Of a stretch of DNA of 64,000 nt, positions 55,018 through 64,000 are shown in pieces. Below the pieces are notes generated by a model. That model saw only the letters and a program-made list of their open reading frames with translations, had not been told where the DNA came from and did no database searches. Made by a program: the position numbers and the translations under genes. The DNA comes from Entoloma clypeatum. Lineage: Eukaryota; Basidiomycota; Agaricomycetes; Agaricales; Entolomataceae. The stretch lies in assembly GCA_963565915.1 (NCBI GenBank), contig OY751495.1:1-64000 (forward strand), written 5' to 3'. Each line of letters begins with the position of its first letter. Position 1 is the stretch's first letter.

Positions 55018-55887
55018 TTAATCGGACCCTTCGGGAAAATCCTTCTCATCGGTCTCTATGGTGATGGTTTCATCGTCATCATCGGTATCTTCATCAGACA
55101 CCTTCCTAATCTTTCCCGAGTTCTTCTTCGGCTTGCGGCAGTTGCGCGCGATATGTCCTTCTTGGTCGCAGTTGAAACACTTACGACCATCTTTCTTCTT
55201 TGGGGCTTTGCAGTCTTTGGCAAGGTGACCAAAGCGCTGACAGTTGTAGCAACGGGCTACTCCTGCTTTGTCGATCTCCATGGCTTTGCCTTGACCACCA
55301 TAAGTGGTACCCGATCCGGTGCGTGTCTCGCCACCCCCTCGGATGACTAATGCATGTCCCTCCATCTGTCGTCCCTTGTTTCTGATCTCCTTTGCGTAAT
55401 CAGTGTACGTCTTGCCATCGCTAGCCACTTGTTCAGAAATTCTGCGATTGACGTTCTTTTCCAGGATGTATTTCCCAGTTTCTTCGCCAAGGTTTGACAG
55501 CTTCAAGATCTCTTCGAATTCGTCCAAGAATTCGTCGATGGTGCGTTTCTCCTGTTTCAGGACTTCGAGTTTCGCTTTGGCCGCTGCCGACTTGTTGGCA
55601 ATAGAGAATCGCGTAGCGATGTCGTCTGAGAATCCTAACCAGGTGATGTTCTCGCCATCGGTGGCAAGGTCGTCTAACTTGTTGCTGGCCCAGTGTTTAC
55701 CGGACCCTTCCATCATGCGGGATAACACCGCAAGAATCTTCTGATCGTCGGACAGTCCCTTCTGGAACCTGATGTATAATTTGGTGGCTTTCCACCACTC
55801 GTCGAAGGTGTGTCTGTCTTTGAACATCCCAGGATCTTTGATGATCTTGGATGTATCCATTGTTTGTACTGTCGGTGCTTCTGCCAT
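55018..55887 (-). CDS. gag: gypsy Gag with two zinc knuckles
   Basis: A 289-residue protein from an ATG at 55887. The middle has the retrotransposon capsid-like pattern (FDEWWKATKLYIRF, then WASNKLDDL and LEVLKQEKRTIDEFLDEFE). Two CCHC knuckles (CYNCQRFGHLAKDC and CFNCDQEGHIARNC) lie near residues 205-250 before an acidic tail. It coats the element RNA in virus-like particles. Pol starts 42 bp further on in the -1 frame; that frame is open across the gag end. Confidence 0.92.
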   Translation of the reverse strand: MAEAPTVQTMDTSKIIKDPGMFKDRHTFDEWWKATKLYIRFQKGLSDDQKILAVLSRMMEGSGKHWASNKLDDLATDGENITWLGFSDDIATRFSIANKSAAAKAKLEVLKQEKRTIDEFLDEFEEILKLSNLGEETGKYILEKNVNRRISEQVASDGKTYTDYAKEIRNKGRQMEGHALVIRGGGETRTGSGTTYGGQGKAMEIDKAGVARCYNCQRFGHLAKDCKAPKKKDGRKCFNCDQEGHIARNCRKPKKNSGKIRKVSDEDTDDDDETITIETDEKDFPEGSD

Positions 55888-55889
55888 GT

Positions 55890-56669
55890 CTAGAACCTGC
55901 GGAGTAGGAGAGGTGTCGGATTGTTGGGATGAAGATGGGGTTCGGGATACAGGTAGGGGTTGAAAATTAGTCCCTGTTCTAGGCGTCTGTTCGGTATCTG
56001 ACTGCGCGGAGTCAAAAGTAAATTCGTCAGGGGACTCGTCGGCGGAATCGGTGGCAAAACGTTCGGGGTATTTCCTCTGTAGATCTCTAAGGAATCTCTG
56101 TTCCTGCGCGTCTGTTGGTCGCGAGAAGGGGTCAAGTCTCTCGTTTCGTGCCCAACGGTTGTACTCGGTCTGTTGCTCGTTGGTGGTGAAGTGGGCGTAG
56201 ATCTGCTGCTTCGAGTAAGACGTGGTGATGCGGCTCTGGGACGTCTCGATGTGAGCGTCCTAATCAATCTTCTGATAACGGTTGTCTGGACACCGATAAA
56301 CTCTCTGATCTCTGTGATCCGACCTGTCTGAGGTCCTTCTTGAATGCGAAAGCTTTCGAGTTCGTTCTGTCGGGCGTTGTAACGCGCGATCTGGTGTTGC
56401 CGAGCAAGATGGATGCTCTCTGCTATCTCGCCGTGGGGGCGATGCTCGTCGTTGTCTAGTTCTTCGTCAAGCACCTGCTGTAGGATGCGACGGATCTCCG
56501 ATTCGATGTACTGCTGGATAAGTGTAAAATCGATACTGTCTCGAGGACTTAGCTCCTCCTGTCGGGCTTCTGGCGTGCTGAATGGGTTACTGGTGAAGTC
56601 TTCAAAGAAGCGCGACGTCTTGACTCGTCTGGTAGTTGCTCTCTTCGCTCTGGGCGAACCTAACGAGAT
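55890..56669 (-). other. ATG-less open frame between gypsy 5' LTR and gag
   Basis: A frame of about 259 sense codons runs from just inside the 5' LTR to a TAG two bases before the gag ATG, in a different frame from gag. It contains no ATG. The residues look protein-like (FEDFTSNPFSTPEARQEE and later Arg/Ser/Pro-rich). It could be reached from a start codon in a spliced leader, be an ancestral Gag extension, or be chance. Confidence 0.35.
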
Positions 56670-56678
56670 TTAGCAACT

Positions 56679-57048
56679 TGTTATGCGTAACAAACCGTTC
56701 CAAGGTTCGGGCAGAGTATGCAGGAAGATGGAAAGGCGAAGAGCAATGTGATTGCTAAATCTAAGGAATGTAGCTATGGTACATGAGGTTTATATAGTAC
56801 TGACTATGAGCGGTAGCGAATGAGTCAGTAACTGCGGAAGGCAGTGCGCATGAGTAAGGCGACTGCGGAAGGCTATGCACTAATGAGTAAGCTGACTGCG
56901 GAATGAGTCAGACAGCTGCGGAAAGCGAGTCAGCGCGAGAGCGAAGTATACTAAAGGGAATAAAGTATAATACGATATGTGTAAGCGGGGGCCGATGAGT
57001 AAAAGTGAAGAGGTAAGCGTATACATCCGTAGTCGTTAGTCCATAACA
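56679..57048 (-). repeat. gypsy 5' LTR
   Basis: A 370-bp LTR that appears identical to the left LTR. The bases just inside it in the sense direction (AGTTGCTAAATCTCG) lack the TGG expected of a tRNA 3'-end primer, so priming may be by another route. Confidence 0.95.
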
Positions 57049-57053
57049 CCCTT

Positions 57054-58301
57054 GAAGGGTGGTTCATGACTCTTTTGGATGTCTCATCAGCCTTCCTCTA
57101 TGGAACGCTCCGTGAAGTCATCTACATGCGACAGCCTGAGGGCTACATAGTAAAAGGGAAAGAACACCTTGTGTACCAACTATTCAAAGCTCTATATGGA
57201 CTTAAGCAGGCCGCATTAGCCTGGTGGAGGGAACTTGATTCCTCCATGAAAAAGCTCGGCTTTGTCCGGCTTCACTCCGATGCGGGAGTTTTCATTCACA
57301 AAAGTACCAACGGGGAAATTGTAATTGCCGTCATCTATGTCGACGACTCTGCTTTTCTCGGCACAAACCGGGAATATACGCTAGAAAAGAAGAAGGCCTT
57401 CATGACAACATGGGAATGTAGGGATCTAGGTCACCTAGTGCCCGATGGGGAACCAAAGGAATTTCTCTCAATCCAAATAAGGCAACGTGGGAAGAAGATC
57501 TTCATTGATCAAGTACCTTACCTTGAGAAAATTCTGGCACGCATGGGGATGAGCGAATCTAATGCCACCCATACCCCACTCCCTACGGGCTACAAACCCA
57601 TGACGTCCGAAGATGAACCCAATGCGGAACTCCGATCTAAGTACCAATCCGTCATCGGATCACTCCTATATCTGATGATCGGAACGAGGCCTGACATCTG
57701 CTTTGCTGTAATCAAAATGTCCCAATTTTCCGCAAATCCCACCAAACGCCATTTAGAGGTGGCTAGGGATATTTGCAGATATTTAAAGGCAACGAAAAAT
57801 TACGCAATAATGTATGATGGGGACTCAGGGAAAGGGATCTATGCATTCACAGACTCCGACTGGGCGTCAGATGAAAACACGAGGAGGTCTACCACCGGCT
57901 TCTTCATATCACTGGCATCTGGAGCGATAACATGGGTATCATCGGCGCAAAAGACCATCGCCCTCTCTTCTACAGAAGCAGAGTATATGGCGCTATCAGA
58001 TTGCAGTCGCGCAGCAACATGGCTGAGAAGCATGCTTGCCGAACTTGGAATGCAGATCGGATCAGTACCGATCTATGGAGATAACAACGGCTCCGTCTTT
58101 ATCGCATCCAACCCTGTGACTGAGAAGCAATCCAAGCACATTGACGTGCGATTCCACTTCGTCAGAGAAAAAGTCTCCGAAGGAATAATTATGGTCGAAT
58201 TCATCGAAGGAGTGAATAACCCTGCAGACCTTTTAACTAAGAATCTGGGGAAAATCCTCTTTTCCAAGTTTATCCCATACTTTGGATTGATAAAGAACTA
58301 G
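57054..58301 (+). pseudogene. pol: copia element 2 pol, right part after the gypsy insertion
   Basis: It resumes the frame interrupted at 50467: reverse transcriptase with YVDD, then RNase H, ending at TAG before the polypurine tract. It differs from element 1 at scattered sites, so it lies outside the identity tract. Confidence 0.9.
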
Positions 58302-58374
58302 GCGAAACAGAGTACCTATATATATGTGGGAAAAAGTAAGATGTATTTAGAAGTATGTACTAAATATGGGGGGG

Positions 58375-58684
58375 TGTTGAAACTTTTCCCATCACGTAGA
58401 TTAGATTAGATTAGATTACATCACGTGACCTTTGCATATCTTCATTACATACTTGTTTGGTTGGTACAAACAGTAGTACGGTATATAAGACCAGGAAACT
58501 GTCAATATCAACAAGTTGTCTCTTGACTCTTAACCAGCTCCATCGCTCTCACCAGCCTCAACCGCTCTCACTAGCCTTACCCCCTCCAAACCATGTAAGT
58601 GACCATAGCGGTATCATAGAGTACTTCCACTGTAGCTATGTTGCTCAGTACACCTGTGGCTAGCGCCCAGGTGGAACTTCAACA
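58375..58684 (+). repeat. copia LTR shared by elements 2 and 3
   Basis: A 310-bp LTR preceded by the G-rich polypurine tract of element 2 and followed at once by the primer-binding site of element 3. The two elements are therefore a tandem LTR-internal-LTR-internal-LTR array. Confidence 0.93.
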
Positions 58685-59051
58685 GGTTATGGGCCCCGGA
58701 TAGCAGAGGGACTTGGGAAACGCTGGCAACAGCGAGTACCTGCCCACTCTACCCTGGTTGGCAAAGAACCGATCGAAAGATCTAGGTTCTGAGTCTTACT
58801 TCTTCACACATGAACCTGGGAATGTCATTACGACAAGTACCTGTTATGAAGCGTCCCTAAGGGGATCGACTTAGTACACATCATGTGGAAACGTTGATCG
58901 TACCTCACACACTTCTGACAAAAAGGGTTTTTCCCAAAACCGCTATTCCTAAAGGGAATATGTTATGAGGAATCATTTATTTGTTTTCTCTAAAAATCAA
59001 ATTCATAAAGAACATCACTGATTGGGAGAACTCCTTTTAGATTCATTAAAA

Positions 59052-60710
59052 ATGTCTACCTCTCGCTCCGCCCTTGACTCCATTGTCGTCTTCGACGGCA
59101 TCGACTATCAAAGTTGGGCTGAAAAGATGAAGTCTTACCTCCTCCATCAAGGAGTCTGGCACATCGTCTCTGGCGACATCACTCGTCCCGTAATCGCCGA
59201 CTTCACCACTACAGTCTCCACTCCCGGTCACACCGCCGCTGCTCCTCCTGTGCTGGTTACCACTGTTGACCAGCCCGGCTTCCGCAAGGAAGAAAAGGCC
59301 TGGATTAGAGACGACGACACAGCCCTTGGAGCGATCCGTCTAAAAGTCTCTGAGGCGATCAGGCGACACATCAAAGACAGCACCTCGGCACTTGGCGCGT
59401 GGAAAACGCTAAAGGATGCCTACTCCAAGGTATCCCCGGCTGTCATCTTCGGCGACTTCAAGGCCGCCGCCACCTACAAGCTGTCTGGACGCGACCCCGT
59501 GCCTGAAATTGAACCCTGGGGTCTCTTTTCACCCGGCTCGCCGATTCGAGCTTTGTCGTCCCCGATCTGATGCAGGCAATGATCCTGGCCAATGCAATTC
59601 CCGACGCCTGGTTGTCACTCTCCACCGCCCTTTTCCAGGTCTACGACGCCGATGATTTCACCTACAAAGCCGTCGCCGAAAGCATCATCTCTGAATACCG
59701 GCGCAAGTATGCAATAGGGTCTACTCGGGCGTCCAACGAGCAGGCCTGGAAAATCTCCGGGACTAAGCGAAAGGGGCAAGACCCCAAATGGGAAAAGCAG
59801 ACAGCGCCGAGTACCTCGCGTAACAATGCTGACGAGCAGCCTAACTCGACCGACCCAAGTACCGCTTCTGAAAAGAAGAAGGGAAAGGGACGCTGGCGCA
59901 ACCAGAAGAAACGCGCCAACAACGCCGACAACGACTCCGACCATGCCGAGGAAATGGTCGAATTCATCGCACCAGCCTTTGAGCACACCCCTCGCCGTCC
60001 TGCTCCTTGTCCCCTTCCTCCTCGTCAACATGCTCCTTGCCCTCTCCCTCCTCATCATGCACCTGCCTTCACCACTATAACGGGCCGCGGGAAAACTACG
60101 AGTACCGCGCAGCCTGAATCGGAGAAAATGCAGTCACTCCTGCAACACATGAACCCGCCTCCTTCTCAGACACCGGGCTTCCCTCTGGAAAGCCGTCTGT
60201 GTGGAAAAAGAACAAGAGGGTGTGAAGACTCGCCCGAGAAATCGGTGCTCAACCCTCTGGGTCAAACCTCCGTATCTTAGATACCATCATTCCTGACATC
60301 GACAAAAGGCCAGCTAAACAGCGTCGCGTAGCCCCGTCGATAGAAGAATCGCTGAAAATGATGGACATCGACCAGGAACGGATGGGGCCGGATATATTTG
60401 AGGACGAGATAGAACTTGACGGTTCGTCAAAACCCTTTCTTAAACCTTACCAATTGCGGAAAGCTAACAATACCTCTCAACAGACGTATGATATAATAGC
60501 CAGTACCAGTACAGAATGCGTAGATCACTTTAGCAGTGATTTACATAAAAAATATATTAAACATTTTGCTTCTTGTACACACTGTAAGGAAAAAGAACGC
60601 GCGCAATGGATATTAGATTCCGGCGCCTCTTTACACTTCACCTATGAGTTTAAGGACTTCGCATATTATAGACCTCTCACGGTCAAGCGATTCGTCCAAA
60701 CTGCAGCCAG
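59052..60710 (+). pseudogene. gag: copia element 3 Gag-protease, frame-broken
   Basis: It starts at the ATG matching 40055. Relative to element 1 it has a 1-nt deletion near 59513, a 2-nt deletion near 60169, a TGA at 60223-60225 and a net 2-nt deletion near 60708. The protease motif DSGA (about 60619) survives within the broken region. Gag from this copy would be truncated near residue 155. Confidence 0.88.
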
Positions 60711-63700
60711 GGAAGAAACTGGAAATTCTTGGAGTTGGGGCCGTTCCAGTACGGCACACCCTAAATGGGGAAGTTAAAACCCATCTTCTCAGACCGGTGT
60801 TCTACATCCCGGACATGGACACACGCCTATTGTCCCTAGGCGTCTTCCTTAACCATGGTTACAAAGTAGACGGGACTTGTGGAGAAATTAACATCTCCAA
60901 AGGGCTGAGCAAAATCCAGTTTTCGCCCCACATCCTTGGTCAAACCATTTACTGGTTAGACACTGAAATACGCTATGACCAGATCCATGCGATCTCGAGC
61001 GAAATCACTGTTGAAACATGGCACAAGCGCCTTGGTCACCCAAATGATCAAGCACTCCGAAAGATTCCCACCAGTACCAAAGGGGTACCTGAAACACTAG
61101 TACGTGAGAAATCACAGGAAAGTTGCACAGGTTGCCTCAAAGGGAAAATGCCGAATCAGTCATATCCCAATTCGATAACAAGGGCAACAAAAACCTTTGA
61201 TCTGATCCATTCCGATCTTAAACAAATATCCACGGCATCATACCACAAATATAAATATTTCCTTACGTTTTTGGACGATTTTTCATCCCACGTCTGGGTC
61301 GTCTTGCTTAGGAAGAAGTCGGATGCTGTCATGGCACTACGACAATTCCTTGCGATGATCCAGAATCAATTCGCCGCCACTCCTAAGAAATGGCGAGTTG
61401 ATGGAGGTGGAGAATTTAACGAATACAAGAATGTACTTGCCGATCATGGAATTCTGATTGACGTCACGCTCCCGTATCAGCACCAGCAGAATGGTCGAGC
61501 AGAACGGATAAATCGAACCCTGTGGGAGAAATCTCAGGCCTTGCGCTTCGACGCGTGCTTACCACCTATGTGGTGGGAATTCTGTTTGGAACATGCAGCT
61601 TTTCTCTACAACAGAACCCCCATGCAGCGTCTCGAATGGAATACCCCTTACTTCAGGGTGACCAATGAGATCCCCGATATGTCAAGCATCAGAGTCTTCG
61701 GATGTCAGGCATATGTGTATATCCCAAAAGAAAAACGTAGAAATTCCCTGGAGTCTAGATCTCGATTGATGATTTATCTCGGATCAAAGCCAGGGGTCAA
61801 AGGATACCGTTTCATGGATCCTGAGACTAATACAATTTTCATGGGTGGGAAAGCTATCTTTGATGAAAGCAAGTACCCTAGATGCCACATCAACCCTTTG
61901 CCAGAGAACCATCCAGAAATGGAAAACCCAGAACCGGCTGATGAGTTTGAGGACCTCATCCCCGGAAACGATGACAATGACAGTCATTACGAAAAACCTC
62001 ACGACCCTGTTCCCACTGGACAGGATCACCCTGAATCAGACGATGATTTGCCGCGTAGCGAGCCCGATGACGAGCCACGAGTACCCACTCAAGAACCCGA
62101 GCAAGTACCAGATCGACCGATCAGGGAACGACGAGTTCGGAGAATGCCAGACAGCATCTATGGGGAAGACACCCCTGCTTCTGATCTTGAAAAAATCGAT
62201 CGAAGACGTAGATTGGGCGGTCAAATGGCATGGATGAACGATCTCCTGATGGAGACAATCTCCATCCAAGTAGGCATCATCGAAATGTCACACAAAGACA
62301 TATACTCTCTTCCGAACAAAGAAGATTGGTATGCGGCAGAACGAAAAGAGCTAGACATGCTCAAAAGCCGCGGGGTGATCACGGAGTTAGTACCCCTACC
62401 TACAGGGAGGAAAGCTCTAAGGAACAAATGGGTTTACAACGAAAAATCCGACGGGCGTTTGAAAGCGCGCCTTGTTGCAAAAGGTTTCTCACAGGTAGAA
62501 GGGATTGACTTCGATCAGATCTTCTCACCAGTAGTGAGATACGAGACCGTCCGATTAATTCTGGCATTGACAGCCCTTGAAGGGTGGTTCATGACACTCT
62601 TGGACGTCTCAGCAGCCTTCCTCTATGGAACACTCCGTGAGGTAATTTACATGCGACAGCCTGAGGGCTACATAGTAAAAGGGAAAGAAAACCTCGTGTA
62701 CCGACTATACAAAGCCCTATACGGACTCAAGCAGGCCGCATTAGCCTGGTGGAGGGAACTCAATTTCTCCATGAAAAAGCTTGGCTTTGTCCGGCTTCAC
62801 TCCGATGCGGGAGTTTTTATTCACACAAGTACCAAAGGGGAAACTGTGATCGCTGTCATTTATGTCGATGACTCTGCTTTTCACGGCACAAACCGGGAAT
62901 ACACGCTGGAAAAGAAGAAGGCCTTCATGACAACATGGGAATGTAGGGACCTAGGCCACCTAGTCCCTGATGGGGAACCAAAAGAATTTCTCTCTATCCA
63001 AATAAGGCAACGTGGGAAGAGGATCTTCATTGATCAAGTACCCTACCTTGAGAAAATTCTCGCATGCATGGAGATGAGCGAATCTAATGCCACCCATACC
63101 CCACTCCCAACGGGCTACAAACCCATGAAATCTGAAGATGAACCCAATGCGGAACTCAGATCCAAGTACCAATCCGTCATCGGATCATTATTGTACTTAA
63201 TGATCGGGACAAGACCCGACATTTGTTTCGCCGTAATCAAAATGTCCCAATTTTCCGCAAACCCTACCAAACGCCATTTAGAAGTGGCAAGGGATATTTG
63301 CAGGTATTTGAAGGCAACAAAAAATTACGCGATCATGTACGATGGTGATTCTGGGAAAGGAATCTACGCATTCACAGACTCCGATTGGGCGTCAGACGAA
63401 AACACCACCACTGGTTACTTTGTATTGCTGGCATCTGGAGCAGTAACATGGGTTTCATCGGCGCAAAAAACCATTGCCCTCTCTTCCACGGAAGCAGAAT
63501 ACATGGCGCTATCAGATTGCAGTCGCGCAGTGACATGGCTTAGAAGCATGCTTGCCGAGCTTGGAATGCAGATCGGATCAGTACCGATCTACGGAGATAA
63601 CAACGGCTCCGTCTTTATCGCATCCAACCCTGTAACTGAGAAGCGATCCAAGCACATTGACGTGCAATTCCACTTCGTCAGAGAAAAAGTCTCCGAAGGG

Positions 63701-63817
63701 ATAATTACGGTCGAATTCATTGAAGGAGTGAACAACCCTGCAGACCTTTTAACTAAGAATCTGGGGAAAATCCTCTTCAACAAGTTTATCCCGTACTTCG
63801 GATTGATAAAAAACTAG
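60711..63817 (+). CDS. pol: copia element 3 integrase, reverse transcriptase and RNase H, open
   Basis: From about 60711 the frame is uninterrupted to TAG at 63815-63817. It includes the complete integrase (HSDLKQ, RVDGGGEF, NGRAERINRTL), with Arg (CGA) where elements 1 and 2 have TGA, then reverse transcriptase with YVDD and RNase H. Four residues are missing after SDEN in RNase H (about 63403) compared with element 1. It lacks its own intact Gag and start, so expression would depend on frameshifts or other copies. Confidence 0.85.
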
Positions 63818-63892
63818 GTGAAACAGAGTACCTATATATATATGTGGGAAAAAGTAAGATGTATTTAGAAGTATGTACTAAATATGGGGGGG

Positions 63893-64000
63893 TGTTGAAA
63901 CTTTTCCCATCACGTAGATTAGATTAGATTAGATTACATCATGTGACCTTTACATATCTTCATTACATACTTGTTTGGTTGGTACAAACAGTAGTACGGT
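63893..64000 (+). repeat. copia element 3, 3' LTR (cut by window end)
   Basis: The first 108 bp of the LTR, with the CATGTG variant of the E-box, preceded by the polypurine tract. Confidence 0.9.

Larger units (their letters stand above)
50468..57048 (-). mobile_element. Ty3/gypsy chromovirus, complete and apparently intact
   Basis: The element is 6581 bp in minus orientation, with two 370-bp LTRs (50468-50837 and 56679-57048) that look identical, and target duplication CCCTT at 50463-50467 and 57049-57053. Order in the sense direction: LTR, an ATG-less open frame, gag, pol in the -1 frame ending in a chromodomain, a third small frame, a GAGGAGGGG polypurine tract and LTR. Identical LTRs and uninterrupted frames indicate a very recent, possibly active insertion. 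Confidence 0.97.
46325..58684 (+). mobile_element. Ty1/copia element 2, interrupted by a gypsy element
   Basis: LTRs are 46325-46634 and 58375-58684 (310 bp each, with at least one difference: CATGTG versus CACGTG). The right LTR also serves as the left LTR of element 3. A 6.58-kb gypsy element is inserted within the reverse transcriptase region (50468-57048) with a CCCTT target duplication. The left flank (about CTTGT) cannot be compared with the right flank, which lies beyond the window. Confidence 0.93.
58375..64000 (+). mobile_element. Ty1/copia element 3, runs off the window
   Basis: It is built like elements 1 and 2 but more diverged in the leader and Gag. Gag is broken by frameshifts, while the pol part is open. 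The 3' LTR starts at 63893 and is cut off at the window edge after 108 bp. Confidence 0.92.

Noticed and set aside
55153..55744. Plus-strand frames opposite gypsy gag
   Set aside because: Antisense shadows of an intact gag frame with zinc knuckles.
1..64000. CRISPR arrays, bacterial operons or ribosome-binding sites
   Set aside because: The window is eukaryotic with spliced genes; no regularly spaced direct repeats with unique spacers were seen.
1..64000. tRNA or rRNA genes
   Set aside because: No cloverleaf with A and B boxes or rRNA core sequence was recognised by eye; the only tRNA-like match is the copia primer-binding site.

Overview
The window looks like the left end of a chromosome or scaffold from a filamentous basidiomycete, probably an agaricomycete. 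The reasons are the C-rich telomere-type repeats at and near base 1, short introns (mostly 45-70 nt, with some GC-AG introns), an expanded HNH-nuclease family with Asp/Glu-rich tails, a NACHT-ankyrin gene, a FAR-17a/AIG1-like membrane protein, Ty1/copia and chromodomain Ty3/gypsy elements, and small TA-flanked inverted-repeat elements. Species is not determinable from the sequence alone.

Layout. 1-2.2 kb is subtelomeric: a 552-bp tandem repeat (about 2.7 copies), then two ~190-bp units. Each unit carries a complete hammerhead-ribozyme motif and ends in telomeric C-strand repeats, and the second abuts a solo copia LTR. 2.4-17.7 kb is gene-bearing: two HNH genes, a C-terminal gene fragment, a 16-exon class II DAHP synthase (shikimate pathway), an ICMT/PEMT-like methyltransferase and an F-box protein. 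17.9-28.8 kb holds two nearly identical 5.4-kb copies on either side of a run of exactly 200 Ns. Each copy has a FAR-17a/AIG1-like gene and an unassigned gene. The copies differ mainly by single-base length changes in short runs, so this is most likely an unmerged contig overlap rather than a biological duplication. 28.6-31.1 kb is a mitochondrial-type TypA/BipA GTPase whose 3' end is repeated, with a frameshift, before the gap. 31.4-34.6 kb is a NACHT-ankyrin NLR-like gene. 35.2-39.4 kb holds a degenerate gypsy fragment, an amino-acid permease pseudogene, a third HNH gene and a broken copy of the DAHP-synthase 3' end.

39.4-64 kb is a retrotransposon cluster: a complete copia element (5-bp target duplication, apparently identical LTRs), a 548-bp TA-flanked inverted-repeat element, and two more copia elements in tandem sharing one LTR. 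The first of these two is interrupted by a young, apparently intact 6.6-kb chromovirus. The two left-hand copia copies share two in-frame TGA codons inside a ~2.26-kb tract with no difference seen, flanked by clearly diverged sequence, which suggests gene conversion. The strongest candidate for something undescribed is the hammerhead/telomere-repeat array at 1.5-1.9 kb. Exon boundaries were worked out by hand from splice consensus, phase and family similarity. No alignment, RNA or database evidence was available.
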